Shown here: piece by piece, positions 12,401 to 22,002 of the stretch
Position numbering within the stretch: the stretch's first letter is position 1
Layout: the number at the start of each line of letters is the position of its first letter
Assembly (NCBI GenBank): GCA_029255685.2
Contig: CM055312.2
Span: 17,198,649-17,262,648, forward strand
Reading direction: 5' to 3'
Length of the DNA: 64,000 nt
Origin: Silene conica
Taxonomy: Eukaryota > Streptophyta > Magnoliopsida > Caryophyllales > Caryophyllaceae
Made by a program: the position numbers and the translations under genes
The notes under the pieces: model-generated
Told to the model about the DNA's origin: nothing
Databases searched by the model: none
Seen by the model: the letters and a program-made list of their open reading frames with translations, nothing else

Positions 12401-15379
12401 GAAAATAAATGAGGATGAATTAAAGGATGCCAAAGCATTGTCTTTTAGCCTCTTAAGGAGATCATTTTCCCAAAAATGATGTGGGCCTCTACTGCAAAAG
12501 AAGCACTCCAAAAAGAATTTCATAGTGATGAAAGAATAAGAGCAATACGTCTAAATACCCTAAGAAAAGATTTCGAAAATTTGAAGATGAGGGAGAATGA
12601 AGACATACAAACCTATAGTTTGATAGTAATAGAGATCGCTAATCAAATGAAAATATATCGTGAAGATATTATCGATACGAGAATTGTGCAAAAAATGTTC
12701 GTAACCTTAACTAAAAAGTACGACATGATAGTCACCGTTATTGAAGAATCAAGTGATATTTCAAAGCTTATGGTAAAGAAGCATGATAAAGAAGAATAAC
12801 ACCTATGAGTTGGTATACAAGCCCCAGATCAGAAGGTAATTGGTGTAAAATGGGTTTATAAAACAAAGTTAAATCCCGATGGGTCCATCAACAAGCACAA
12901 GGCAAGATTGGTCGTCAAAGGATATTCCCAACCAGGGATAGATTACGGAGACACATTTGCTCTAGTTGCCAGCATCAGTAAGAACTCTAATCACTCTAGC
13001 TCCAAGAAAGATGGTGAAAATTTACTTAATGGTGAAAATTTACTTAATGGAGGGCTTAGGAAGAGAGGTATATCGAGCAACCTCTAGAACCTTCTAGAAA
13101 TATCTTATATGTATAAAAGAAGACTAGAAGCCTAGAAGTCTAGGTCACTCTAGAATGCTCTATTCTAGAAAATTCTTGGAATGTAGGAGGAGGATGAGGA
13201 GCTCTATAAATAGAGGACCTCCCCTCCCATTTTGTTGTATTCGGAAAACATTCACAAACAAATCAATAAAAAATTAATTCCTTCTATCCAACTTCAACTA
13301 ATCAACAAACCAGCTTCAACTAATCAACAAACTCTTCTCCCTATACTCCCCCATACACCAACATTTCCAAACCAACTCAAACTCATCAAAGAGAAACAAA
13401 TGCACATAGATTTCCCAAATCCACAAGCACGTGGCTGGTGGCTGATGCCTGATGGTACAAAGTTCATCTTATGCAAGGGAGCTGGTATTATTGAGTCACA
13501 CAGCAATAGTCTAAAACAGTCGTACTTTCAGACTTTAGGCTCAAGAGAAACAAGATTAATTAGTTTCAGACTTTCAGCACCTAATTGCAGATTAAGCACC
13601 CGAAAGATGTACATGTATGTTTCACTAGCTTAAAGTGGAACATGGACTTTCCCTTCTTACAAATGATTCACATCCTCAACAATACCAAAGTTGGCAAGAT
13701 AATAAAAAAGCCGGGTGAATATGGCAAAAAAATGTCTGATCAATTTGGGAGTTTACGAGGAGATGTAATGAATAAGTTAGGAGGAAGAGAGAAAGTGAAG
13801 CTTTAAGGGTGTTTCAAAATTAAGATGCAGAAGCAAAGCTTTAAGGGTTTGAGATATCAAATGAAGGGTTTTTCACTAACATAATTAGCACTTAATGTCT
13901 TGTAAGGGACTGTGATTCACATCCTCAACAAATTAAAGCGTCCAGTTGAGAAATTAACTGTATACTCCACATGAAAAAAAACACTAAGGTAACAATCCAG
14001 TAAGGGACTGGGCATACATCACATCCAATTACATCAAGACAAGGTTGAATCCAGATCACGTGAAACATAATAAGACATGACATAGTGTTTCCTCCCTGAC
14101 TACCAATCCTGGCTCAGAAAATATCATCCTGCCAATCTCCAGCTCTACATTAGTACAAACCTGATCAACTTCTTAAGATCTACCTGGACACGGCCATCCC
14201 ACCCAAACACTTCCACTTATGTTTTGCCCAAAATAAACAGATCCGCAAAAATATTAAAGTACACAATGACAGGTATGACGCCCAAGGTATCTTTAGAATA
14301 GTGGTTACCCTCAGAACTTTAACTAAGAAGAGCAGATCAGAAGAAAAGTTCAGAAGGCCACTGGGGGCTAATATTTTTAGAAAAAACGCCCATCGTTTAG
14401 AGTCTTTAGACTGAACTGGTTCAACAAAAAAACCTATGAGGGCCACGGCAGAAATTTTTCTAGTAACAAGATCACCTATTTATTTTATACCTGAAAAGAA
14501 GAAGAGTGATTTGTTTCGGTGTTCAGTTGACCTGAACTAATACTTTGAACAGTACCAGCTAATGCAACTCGAATTGTGAAAGGCAAGGCTTTAATTTAGG
14601 TGGCATACCCAAATTTAATTCATAATTTGTTTTTGAACGTTTTTTATTCCACTGATGCTCAAGAGCTATCAGTAAAACGCAATAACCAGATGAAGCCTCA
14701 ACAATTAGGAACAAATAACAGATCCAAAACTTAATTCAAACTTCCCACTACAGACATTTATCTGGCTGAGCACAGCAAATAGTCTTGGTCATACATGAAA
14801 AAAGGGGTATTGTTCAATTAAACTGTAATTTTTACGATTAATAGCAACATACAAGAGAGTGGACTTTTTGAAACGTACCTAAATCTATCCAAGAGATCAA
14901 GAGGCTCGAAATTTGATAGCATACATAAAACTAGTTCAAAAATAGTTTGACAGGAGGTTTGCAATTCATGAAAAGCTCAATCTTTGAAGAAAGGACAACT
15001 GTAAGACCAAAACTTAAAAATTTCACTGGAGACCACCCGAAATCCAGCCTCAGGATCGCATAACACTAATTACATTACCAAAATAAGCAATATATCACAC
15101 CAAGTTAGATAAAACACAAATCATCAAACGTTAACGAAATCGAACCTCTATCGGTAGTTGATAAACATGAAATTGCAGAAATTTAGACCAAAAAAACAGC
15201 CAGTACAGCGAATTCAAATGAAGTATGGTTAAATCAAGAATGTAAAAATTAGATCTGAATATAAATAAATAAATAAAAAGGAGTACCTGAACTAGAGCAG
15301 TGGAAACAGCGAAGATAATGTAGAGATCGATGATCTGGAAACCAACAATCAACAGTTCAGAGAACGGTAAAAAAAACAA

Positions 15380-15434
<55 letters not shown>

Positions 15435-15516
15435 TGAGATTGACAGGAGTGGCGGCGTAAGCGGAACGAAGAGAGTGGAAGAGTGCTTGTGCGTCCTTGC
15501 TTGTTGATCTCGCCAT
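9454..15516 (-). CDS. DAD1: DAD1, oligosaccharyltransferase subunit (five exons)
   Basis: Minus-strand exons: 15516-15433, 15334-15287, 11104-11017, 10930-10887 and 9537-9454. All junctions are GT-AG and in phase, and the product is 115 aa, the usual DAD1 length. Diagnostic segments are [20 protein letters not shown] (exon 1), [10 protein letters not shown] (exon 2), [20 protein letters not shown] (exon 3), [12 protein letters not shown] (exon 4) and [14 protein letters not shown] ending NFLG-stop (exon 5). DAD1 (yeast Ost2) is a small multi-span ER membrane subunit of the oligosaccharyltransferase complex that N-glycosylates nascent proteins; its loss triggers cell death. Intron 1 (98 bp) begins with a CT microsatellite at the donor; intron 2 (4.2 kb) carries a dead Copia element; introns 3 and 4 are 86 and 1349 bp. 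The Helitron end lies 136 bp upstream of the ATG, so promoter structure is altered. No coding defect is visible. Confidence 0.95.
9538..10886 (-). other. DAD1 intron 4, nothing recognised
   Basis: A 1349-bp intron. It has a loose internal similarity between about 10190-10280 and 10300-10410 (AGTAATCTA...GAATGTTGAA...TTCAGCC...AGGCT.TGAGCA), a diverged tandem duplication. No gene or mobile element is recognisable. Confidence 0.6.
12240..12799 (+). pseudogene. Copia gag fragment (UBN2-type)
   Basis: Translation gives [20 protein letters not shown] and, in the longest open stretch from 12476, a typical UBN2/retrotransposon gag helix region ([13 protein letters not shown] start, then [19 protein letters not shown], then [20 protein letters not shown]). 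The frame is interrupted near 12400-12470, and the zinc knuckle is lacking. It encoded the capsid of the Copia element. Confidence 0.75.
12830..13080 (+). pseudogene. Copia reverse transcriptase N-terminal fragment
   Basis: One frame reads [20 protein letters not shown], then [18 protein letters not shown], the signature start of the Ty1/Copia RT domain. The frame then degenerates, with a small duplication of GGTGAAAATTTACTTAAT, and stops near EVY.E.P at the join to the 3' LTR. The catalytic YVDD region is absent. Confidence 0.8.
13364..15286. other. Remainder of DAD1 intron 2, nothing recognised
   Basis: Short ORFs on both strands lack recognisable domains. I see no element borders here. 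Confidence 0.5.
15382..15431. repeat. (GA)25 microsatellite at the DAD1 intron 1 donor
   Basis: About 25 GA units on the plus strand. In the gene's direction exon 1 ends AAG and intron 1 begins GTCTCTCTCT, so the repeat starts inside the 5' splice site. Confidence 0.95.
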
Positions 15517-15652
15517 TCTTGCGTGCACCGTGCTCTCTCCCTTGACTCCACAGACTTTTCTTTATCTCACTTTTGATGGACGATCAACTTTGGGTCTTCA
15601 ATGTTGGGAGTGTTTAGTAGCCTAACTGCCTAACTGCCCTTTAATACGTAAA
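15517..15652 (-). promoter_or_regulatory. Remaining proximal 5' flank / 5' UTR of DAD1
   Basis: 136 bp of host sequence between the DAD1 start codon and the Helitron 3' end. No obvious TATA box is seen, so the transcription start may lie within it or inside the Helitron. The former upstream promoter should now be at 63586 and beyond. Confidence 0.55.
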
Positions 15653-16306
15653 CTAGTATTTTTGCCCGTGCGATGCACGAATACTAAATTATTTGTGATA
15701 TTAATAAAACTCATAACCGTGAAAATCAAAAATAAATTATACTCCCTCCAATTTTTTTCATATGCTACATTTACTTTATGCACAAGAAATAAGGCAAAAT
15801 AGAAAATTAATAAAACTACTACAAGTTGTAAAAAAAACAGCTTTATTAGGGTCTTGTAGGCTGTTAGTAAGTTAACTAGTGTAACACCCGTGAAAGATCA
15901 CGGGGTTGTGTACACTTATTTTTAAAGACGACGGAGGTATGTTCATTTCAATATATAGCAATTCTATTTATTCGAACGAATTAAATTTTAACGGGATGTT
16001 TGCATATAAGATATATTCGGTCAAAAGGTGAATTTCCTGGTGCATTAATTTTCGAATAGCTATTAGTAATGATGATAATATTTGGATTACTTATGATAAC
16101 ATTAATGAATAAGGTATATAAGAAAAAACAATAGGCGACTAAAAAAAGATTAAATAACTAATAATGAGTAGTTTGGGAAGTTATTGTCTTTTGATGAATT
16201 GCTTACGGAACATAATTTGACGGACAAATACGATGAACAAAATAACTAATCAGGTAGAAATATAAATTAAATGGGTGTATTAAAATTCGATAATGTAGGA
16301 CGAAAA

Positions 16307-16490
16307 TTACAGTTTCTCGAAAACCTCCTTGTAAACAACATTCGTTGTTGTATTAGTCATCCCTCCTTCTTCATCAAGAAGTAGCACTTTTAGACCTTTC
16401 TTACTCGTAACACTAGATATAGCAACGTACAATTGGTCATGGGTAAAGACTGGTCTTGGAAGATAAAGTCCAACACGGGATAGAATCATT
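16307..16490 (-). pseudogene. Helitron Rep/Pif1-like helicase, C-terminal exon only
   Basis: This exon starts after TTTTTCAG at 16491 and encodes LSRVGLYLPRPVFTHDQLYV, then AISSVTSKKGLKVLLLDEEG and a TTNVVYKEVFEKL end. This is the conserved last segment of plant Helitron helicases, around helicase motif VI; families usually have SRVTS where this reads SSVTS, so the conserved Arg is replaced by Ser. The Rep HUH domain and helicase motifs I-V are missing. It stands downstream of an RPA-like exon, suggesting a chimeric transcript. Confidence 0.85.
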
Positions 16491-16580
16491 CTGAAAAATA
16501 TAGAAATAAAAATTGGTCAGTTATTGTATAAATAAAAAGAACACATATCGTATAAAAATTATTGTAGAATAAAGACAAAC

Positions 16581-16723
16581 CTTGGAATCCACAAATAGTA
16601 ACTCTATTGCATCGAGTTTCTTTTTGTTAAGAGTTTCTGATTTTTTTTCAAAATTTTTGTTTTTGAAAGCTAATTCAGGTCTCTCCCATTTGTGTACCAC
16701 TCTTGCGTTGATCTGGATAACAC
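16581..16723 (-). pseudogene. RPA-like (DUF223/OB-fold) exon, 3' part, split by element Z
   Basis: The minus strand reads VIQINARVVHKWERPELAFK, then a Lys/Asn-rich stretch and LDAIELLFVDSK, ending at a donor AAG|GTTTGT. It fits the first OB-fold of Helitron-borne RPA70-like proteins. Upstream coding continues in the same frame at 62398-62345 beyond the Z insertion, through one copy of the AACAC duplication. The following exon is the helicase tail. Confidence 0.65.
16719..16723 (+). repeat. Target-site duplication of element Z (left)
   Basis: AACAC, repeated at 62345-62349. Confidence 0.95.
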
Positions 16724-16951
16724 TGATGAGCCCAAATTCGGTCATTATTTTCCCTTGTTTTCCTTTTATTTCGATCCCGTTTCACCCCCGTTTGGCACGA
16801 TTTCGTCCCTTTTTATGCCCGATATCTCTTTTCTACATGTTTGGTTGCCATGTTGTAGGACTTGACGCGGGAATGAAGAAACGGGAACAAAACGTGTTGA
16901 AATCAAGGCAAAATGGAAGAAAAAGAGACTGAAATGGCATAGTGGGGTCCT

Positions 16952-17273
16952 CAGCCGGTCGGCCGGCAGCCGGTCCGCCGGCTGGGAGCCCCTAAGCCTT
17001 GGGTTTGCTTTTTGAAGACGTATGTTCCAGACCTTGCAATTTGGGTCCTCAGCCGGTGGCCAACCGGCAGCCGGCTGACCGGCTGGGACCCCCTCACCAT
17101 TGCCTCTATTCATTTCAAGTCAGACCATGGAGAATACATCCCCAGCCGGTGGCCAACCGGCAGCCGGTCCACCGGCTGGCAGGACCTGGGCATTGTGAAG
17201 AAAAGGAAAAGATTGCAGAAGTCCATATTTGGACTCTCAGCCGGTCCCAGACCGGCAGCCGGTCGACCGGCTG
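16952..17273 (+). repeat. Array of four CCGG-rich dyads in the Z 5' LTR
   Basis: Units begin at 16952, 17050, 17143 and 17238 (spacing 98, 93, 95). Each is 33-37 bp, opens CAGCCGGT, has GGCAGCCGGT in the middle and closes CCGGCTG. The last unit ends 27 bp before the TATA box. The 3' LTR has the same set with point differences. Confidence 0.9.
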
Positions 17274-17300
17274 AGAGTCGCTTTTCAGAATTTCGCGCAC

Positions 17301-17308
17301 TATATAAA
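17301..17308 (+). promoter_or_regulatory. TATA box of the Z LTR
   Basis: TATATAAA within CGCACTATATAAACCCGCAC, downstream of the dyad array. Confidence 0.7.
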
Positions 17309-18314
17309 CCCGCACTTAGTCTTTTATTTCATATTTTACTTAGCACGCAATTCTAAGCAATTTTCTAGGGTTTTTACTGTTTCATTAGCATACACTTAGC
17401 CTACAAAAACTCTCTTAAATATTTAATCCTCCTTAGATCTTAGTTTAATCTTTGAATTCTTGTTAACCTTTCTTTAGTAATCTCTTTAGTAATCTTCTTG
17501 GGCAATTGTAAGAGGTTTTATTGGGTTGTATTTTGAAGGATTTGAAAGAACTCTTCAACTTGTTATCCAAGTTACTTCCTTTTCCTTTGCTATTGGTATA
17601 ATCTCTCTAATCTCCACTTAGTTATTGCATTTGTTTAAGTATCTTTTGAATCAATTGTTTACCTTTACTTGTTCATGATGTTTAGCATTTGTTTATCTCT
17701 TGTTCACATGTTTTTCCTAGCCATGAGTGAGTAGTCCTTTTGCTAGGGTTAGGGGTGCACTTGGGTAGTTGGTAGGTGTTGATGTTTGTTGTTTAGGGTT
17801 AGGGTTTTGTTTTCATCTTTGTTAGGTTTACATTGTATGCATGCTAGATGTTTGATGAAATGCCTCAACGACGGTTGGGCACGATTCTTATTGTTGTTTG
17901 CCTTAGACGATAGTCTAGGACTTTCATAGGCATGTGTATGTGTTAGGTTGACCTTGTTTGTAGCGAAAGCTAGAATAGGACTCGACCTTAGATTAGTCAA
18001 ATCGAAAGACGAGACGGACCTAGACCTAACATAGATGAGACCACCTACCCTTGGCATGTTTGACATCGACTACCCTAGTAACCCCCGACACCCTAGTTGC
18101 TTTAATCATCAATTTCATCTCAATTTATTTGCTTTAGTTGTTCTTTAGTAGTTAATCAATCTCAAACTTATTACCCCGAATCGAGTTATAATTAGAACAT
18201 AACTATATAACTTCCCCACCATCTTCGTGTTCGACAACCCTATTATACTACTAATTTGGGTTTTATAAATGTGTTTGATCGTGAGAACCGACGACTAAAT
18301 CTCGCGCATCAAAA

Positions 18315-18332
18315 TGGCGCCGTTGCCGGGGA
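18315..18332 (+). other. Primer-binding site (tRNA-Asp) of Z
   Basis: TGGCGCCGTTGCCGGGGA, 3 bp after the LTR. It is complementary over 18 bases to the 3' end of plant tRNA-Asp with CCA, the usual primer of Athila elements. X- and Y carry the same site. Confidence 0.9.
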
Positions 18333-18446
18333 TGGTGCTAGAAGTTGTGTAGTTTAGTTTTAGTTTTAGTCTTGAGTTAGTTGAGCTTGTTTTGTTTTGA
18401 TCAAAGACTTGGTAGTTAATTGTAGAGTGGTTGCTATATTGCTCAC

Positions 18447-18469
18447 CCTAGTGTCTAAAAAACACTAGG
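18447..18469 (+). other. Leader stem-loop of Z
   Basis: CCTAGTGT / ACACTAGG with a 7-nt loop, 26 bp before the gag ATG. Comparable leader hairpins occur in X- and Y. Confidence 0.6.
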
Positions 18470-18494
18470 ACGACTAATTTGTGTGCTAAGTTTT

Positions 18495-20387
18495 ATGCCT
18501 AGGGGCGACTCTAATTCCTTGTTGTCAACTTCCGAACCGGAGAGGCTTTTTCGGGCCTTAAGGAGGAAGACCATTGCAAGAGTAAAGATTGCCTCCCAAG
18601 CATCTACTAGCCGTAACAACCCCTTTTCACCCGAACCACCAAGCCCCAATCAAAGCAATCCTAGCCCAACATCCGAAAATTTTGATAACCCGTTTTATCA
18701 ATCACCACCACCATCACCACACGTTCCAAATCACCATCAAATTCATATAATGGCCGCTCTTCGTGATCATAACCGGCCCAATCACAATGACACCATAAAT
18801 CCAAACAACTTTGGTACTCTTGTTCCTCAAAATTTTGAAATACACCCTTCGCAAATGAGTTCTATCGAGAAGAACGCCTTTAGTGGGGCTTCTCATGAAG
18901 ATGGTCATGGGCACTTGAGAAAGTTCAAGGGTAAGGTCGCAATGATAAAGAAAACGGGAGTGCCCGAGGAGACCTTAAGGCTTATGCTCTTCCCCTATTC
19001 CTTAACCGACAAGGCGGATAGGTGGTCAAATGTGCATGCTCCAAACACATTCACCACTTGGGACGACTTGGCAACGACCTTCCTTGCCAAGTACTACCCG
19101 TCCTCTAAAACCGCCATGCTACGGAATGAGATAACTCAATTTCAGCAAGACGAGGGAGAATCTTTGGGAGAAGCTTGGGATAGATACCAATATTTGCTTG
19201 CTAAGTGTCCCCACCACGGGATACCCACTTGGTACACGACCCAAACCTTTTTTCAGACTCTTCTCCCACGGACGAAAGAAATGGTTAATGCATCGGCGGG
19301 GGGTAGCTTTGACCACTTGCCGCATGAGGAGGGAACGGAGCTTATCAAAAAGATCGTTGATTCGGAGGAAAATTATGGTACTCGGGGAAATGTCTTGAGA
19401 AAGAGTAGCAAGTACCCTAGTGAGCACCTTTCCAACTCAAAGGCGAACGAGGAAACCAATGCCAAGTTGGACATGTTAACCAAGAAGTTGGAAGAATTGA
19501 CTAAGGGCTCCACTAGCAAAGAAACCAAGAGCAATGTCCCGGGGATGTACCAAGTGAATAGTGTAGCCTCATGTGATTTGTGCGGAGGAAATGGGCACAC
19601 ATTCGAAGTATGTGCAAACAACTCAATTGAGGGAAGTGGAAGTGAGGAAGAATTGTATGCTTTCCAAGCATTCAATAATCCTAGAGGGCAAAACACTTTC
19701 AACCCCAATTCAAACTACTACCATCAAGGGATTCGAGGGAGTCCTTACATGAGTTACAAAAGCACCAATGTGTTGAATCCTCATCAAATCCAACAACCTC
19801 AAGTGCAAAATCCCCCCGGTTTTCAACCAAGGGGTGGAAACTTCAATCCGAGAAACCATTACAACAACAACAATTTCTATCAAGGAAATCAATCAAACCA
19901 AGCCAATCAAGGCTTTGCACCAAACTTCAATGACCAAGGTTACAACAACCCGAATTTCAACAACAACAACCCGAATTTCAACAACAACAACTTAAACCCA
20001 AACCAAAACCAAAATCAAACCCAAAACTTCAACCCACCACCATTTCAAAACAACTTCCACAACAACCAAAATCAAAACCAAAACTTTCACAACCAAGGTT
20101 TCAATTACCCGAATTTCGTTCAACAAAATCCCAACCTCAATAGCCAAGTGCCAAAGGGGAACTCTCAAGTTGGAGTCCCTAGAAATGACTATGGGTTTGC
20201 TTTGCCTCTTACCAACACCCCTCATCAAGAACCATCGAGTGAGACTCAAGTGGGTGAATTACTCAAGCTTGTGAAGAATATGCAAACTACCCACAACCAA
20301 GAGATGATGAACTTGCGGAATGCCAACCAAAAGGAGATAAGAGAGATGGAGGCTAGAGTCGCTTCCCAAGCCTTAGCCAATCCTTAA
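18495..20387 (+). CDS. gag: Gag polyprotein of element Z
   Basis: Structural capsid/nucleocapsid protein. I take the ATG at 18495 (MPRGDSN) rather than the upstream in-frame GTG. Order: basic N-terminus (RLFRALRRKTIARVK), Pro/Ser-rich linker, capsid-type retrotransposon gag domain at about residues 130-285 (FSGASHEDGHGHLRKFKG; WDDLATTFLAKYYP; ESLGEAWDRYQYLLAKCPHH), a zinc knuckle CDLCGGNGHTFEVC (C-x2-C-x4-H-x4-C) near residue 360, then a long Asn/Gln-rich low-complexity region (about 19850-20150). The frame ends at TAA (20385-20387). The same frame stays open afterwards and leads into the protease ORF, so this is either a nonsense change or a readthrough site. Confidence 0.9.
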   Translation: MPRGDSNSLLSTSEPERLFRALRRKTIARVKIASQASTSRNNPFSPEPPSPNQSNPSPTSENFDNPFYQSPPPSPHVPNHHQIHIMAALRDHNRPNHNDTINPNNFGTLVPQNFEIHPSQMSSIEKNAFSGASHEDGHGHLRKFKGKVAMIKKTGVPEETLRLMLFPYSLTDKADRWSNVHAPNTFTTWDDLATTFLAKYYPSSKTAMLRNEITQFQQDEGESLGEAWDRYQYLLAKCPHHGIPTWYTTQTFFQTLLPRTKEMVNASAGGSFDHLPHEEGTELIKKIVDSEENYGTRGNVLRKSSKYPSEHLSNSKANEETNAKLDMLTKKLEELTKGSTSKETKSNVPGMYQVNSVASCDLCGGNGHTFEVCANNSIEGSGSEEELYAFQAFNNPRGQNTFNPNSNYYHQGIRGSPYMSYKSTNVLNPHQIQQPQVQNPPGFQPRGGNFNPRNHYNNNNFYQGNQSNQANQGFAPNFNDQGYNNPNFNNNNPNFNNNNLNPNQNQNQTQNFNPPPFQNNFHNNQNQNQNFHNQGFNYPNFVQQNPNLNSQVPKGNSQVGVPRNDYGFALPLTNTPHQEPSSETQVGELLKLVKNMQTTHNQEMMNLRNANQKEIREMEARVASQALANP

Positions 20388-20462
20388 AGGCCTCCGGGCG
20401 GTTTTTTAGCTCAAGGTCAAAGCTCGAGAGATGCTTCAAAACATCATGGGGTTAATGCAATC

Positions 20463-21713
20463 ATGACAAATGCCGATGAGCAACCAATGCTTGAAACCAC
20501 TAGTAGCGGAGAAAAACCTTCACTTGAGCAACTCATGACGATTTTTGGAGGGGATATTGAGGAGGAATCAATGGTGATGGTGCCCGTTGTTTCTCCGGAG
20601 ACTAGTGACCAAGATGGGATGAATGAAGACTTATTTGTGATGGAACAAGTCAAAGAATTTCCAAGGAAGAAGAGAGATGAAAGGAAAGTGAGTATTGAGA
20701 AAAGAAAAAGTGTGGTTGAAGAAGAGTCCGAACATGAAGAAGGGCTCATTGAGAGGAGAGTTTGTGAGTTCTTCCGAAAAATTACAAAAGGAGATCCTCG
20801 TTGTGAGGAATTGATGAAACTTGTAGAGGAGGTGGAAGCAACAATCCCCTCTCGAGAAAAGAAAAGAGAAGTGAATGCAATCATGTCCGCCAAAAAAGTC
20901 CCAAGCACCCTCCCCATCAAACTCGGAGATCCGGGTAGCTTTTCGATAAATTGCTATGTTGGAGGGAAGAAAATTGAGAATGCCTTATGTGACTTGGGAG
21001 CAAGCGTGAGTGTCATGCCTCTAGCTATGGCCAAGAAATTGGACCTCAAGAATTTGTCTCCCGCTACAACTTCTATCACTCTTGCGGATGGTACCGAAAA
21101 ACTTCCTCTAGGGGTACTTGAAGATGCTATTGTCAAGGTGGGAAATTTATCCATCCCCACCGATTTCTTGATATTGGATGTCCCCGTCGGTAGCAACTCT
21201 TTTGTGATACTTGGTAGGCCATTCTTGGCCACCGGAGGAGCTACTATTGATGTCAAGAGAGGAAAACTATCATTCGAAGTGGGAAAGGAAGTGGCGGAGT
21301 TCGAACTTTCGGAAGCTCCCGGTACAAGTTACAAGGGAAAGAATGTTGGCATGGTTGCAAGTTTGATGTTGAATGATGTCCCTAAGATGTTTGATGAAAA
21401 GGGAATCATGAAAAGTATGACTTTGAAGAATGAGGATGCTAGTTTTACTAGCGGGAAGTTATTTGTTCCGAAAAAGAGAGACCATGATGAAGTTTACGAA
21501 AAACCAAGTTGTGCTAGTTCTTTTAAGGACCCTTTGATTGAAAAAGGGGACCTAGAGGAGCTAATTGCCGGAAAAGATGTCAAGGGTCAAAAGTTGAAAA
21601 TGTGTGGAGCGGGACTTGCTCATGAAAGCAAGGTGGAAGCTACGGCCGAAGCCTTTGACCGTTTTCTAAGGTCTTTGGCTAGCATGGACGAGGTTCCCGT
21701 CTACAAAAATTGA
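20463..21713 (+). CDS. pro: Aspartic protease ORF of element Z
   Basis: In the same frame as gag, 75 bases after its stop. It has an acidic/basic N-terminal half, a conserved LGDPGSFSINCYVGGKKIEN segment, the active-site-like ALCDLGASVSVMPLAMAKKL (Athila form DLGAS in place of D-T/S-G) and the flap/closing FVILGRPFLATGGATIDVKR. A tail of about 140 residues after the protease resembles no RT and ends at 21713. In autonomous Athila elements RT follows here; in Z it is absent. It probably matured Gag, or served only as part of a Gag-Pro protein. Confidence 0.85.
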   Translation: MTNADEQPMLETTSSGEKPSLEQLMTIFGGDIEEESMVMVPVVSPETSDQDGMNEDLFVMEQVKEFPRKKRDERKVSIEKRKSVVEEESEHEEGLIERRVCEFFRKITKGDPRCEELMKLVEEVEATIPSREKKREVNAIMSAKKVPSTLPIKLGDPGSFSINCYVGGKKIENALCDLGASVSVMPLAMAKKLDLKNLSPATTSITLADGTEKLPLGVLEDAIVKVGNLSIPTDFLILDVPVGSNSFVILGRPFLATGGATIDVKRGKLSFEVGKEVAEFELSEAPGTSYKGKNVGMVASLMLNDVPKMFDEKGIMKSMTLKNEDASFTSGKLFVPKKRDHDEVYEKPSCASSFKDPLIEKGDLEELIAGKDVKGQKLKMCGAGLAHESKVEATAEAFDRFLRSLASMDEVPVYKN

Positions 21714-22002
21714 AGAATGTTCATGAAAGGTTTGGTGGAGTCACTTAACAACCACCGTTTGTAAGTATTAGTCTCTTTTCCTTCTTGTAGTTTGCATGTT
21801 AGATTAATTTTTAGTTCGGTTTTTAGTTTGATTTATAGCTTGCATGTGAGATTTGAAGGCGAGATTGTTATTTAATTTGGTCATATGAAAGAGGTCATCT
21901 TGTGGTGAGTAGGCTTGGTTAGGCGTATTCGATGAAGTTTCTCTCGGCAATTGAGTTTTCATTGTGTTAGTTGAGTTGTTTTACGAATAGTGCATAGGGG
22001 CC

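Larger units (their letters stand above)
11754..13363 (+). mobile_element. Internally deleted Copia (Ty1) retrotransposon in DAD1 intron 2
   Basis: The 5' LTR ends at about 12186 with CACCAACA and is followed by TTGGTATTAGAGC, a Copia primer-binding site for initiator tRNA-Met. Then come a gag fragment, a short RT fragment, and a partial 3' LTR (about 13083-13363) that matches only the part of the 5' LTR from about 11908. Both LTRs contain repeated TCTAGAA motifs and a TATA segment (CTCTATAAATA). Protease, integrase, most of RT and RNase H are missing, so it is inert. Clear target-site duplications are not visible; TTTCC occurs near both ends but does not fit a TG start. It lies antisense to DAD1. 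Confidence 0.8.
16724..18311 (+). repeat. 5' LTR of Z (1588 bp)
   Basis: TGATGAGC...GCGCATCA. U3 carries four CCGG dyads, then a TATA box. A long R/U5 region follows, without an ORF. Confidence 0.95.

Noticed and set aside
11709..13413. ATGCACATAGATTTC on both sides of the Copia element as a long target-site duplication
   Set aside because: Too long for Copia and tens of bases away from the LTR ends; likely chance or an older repeat.
16766..17356. Overlapping ORFs of about 90-115 codons in the Z LTR on both strands
   Set aside because: Products of CCGG dyads without stops; the same shadows appear in the 3' LTR, and no domain is present.
19850..20150. Asn/Gln-rich Gag tract as a prion-like domain worth a finding
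   Set aside because: Low-complexity AAC/CAA runs are common in plant Gag linkers, and nothing else supports a special role.
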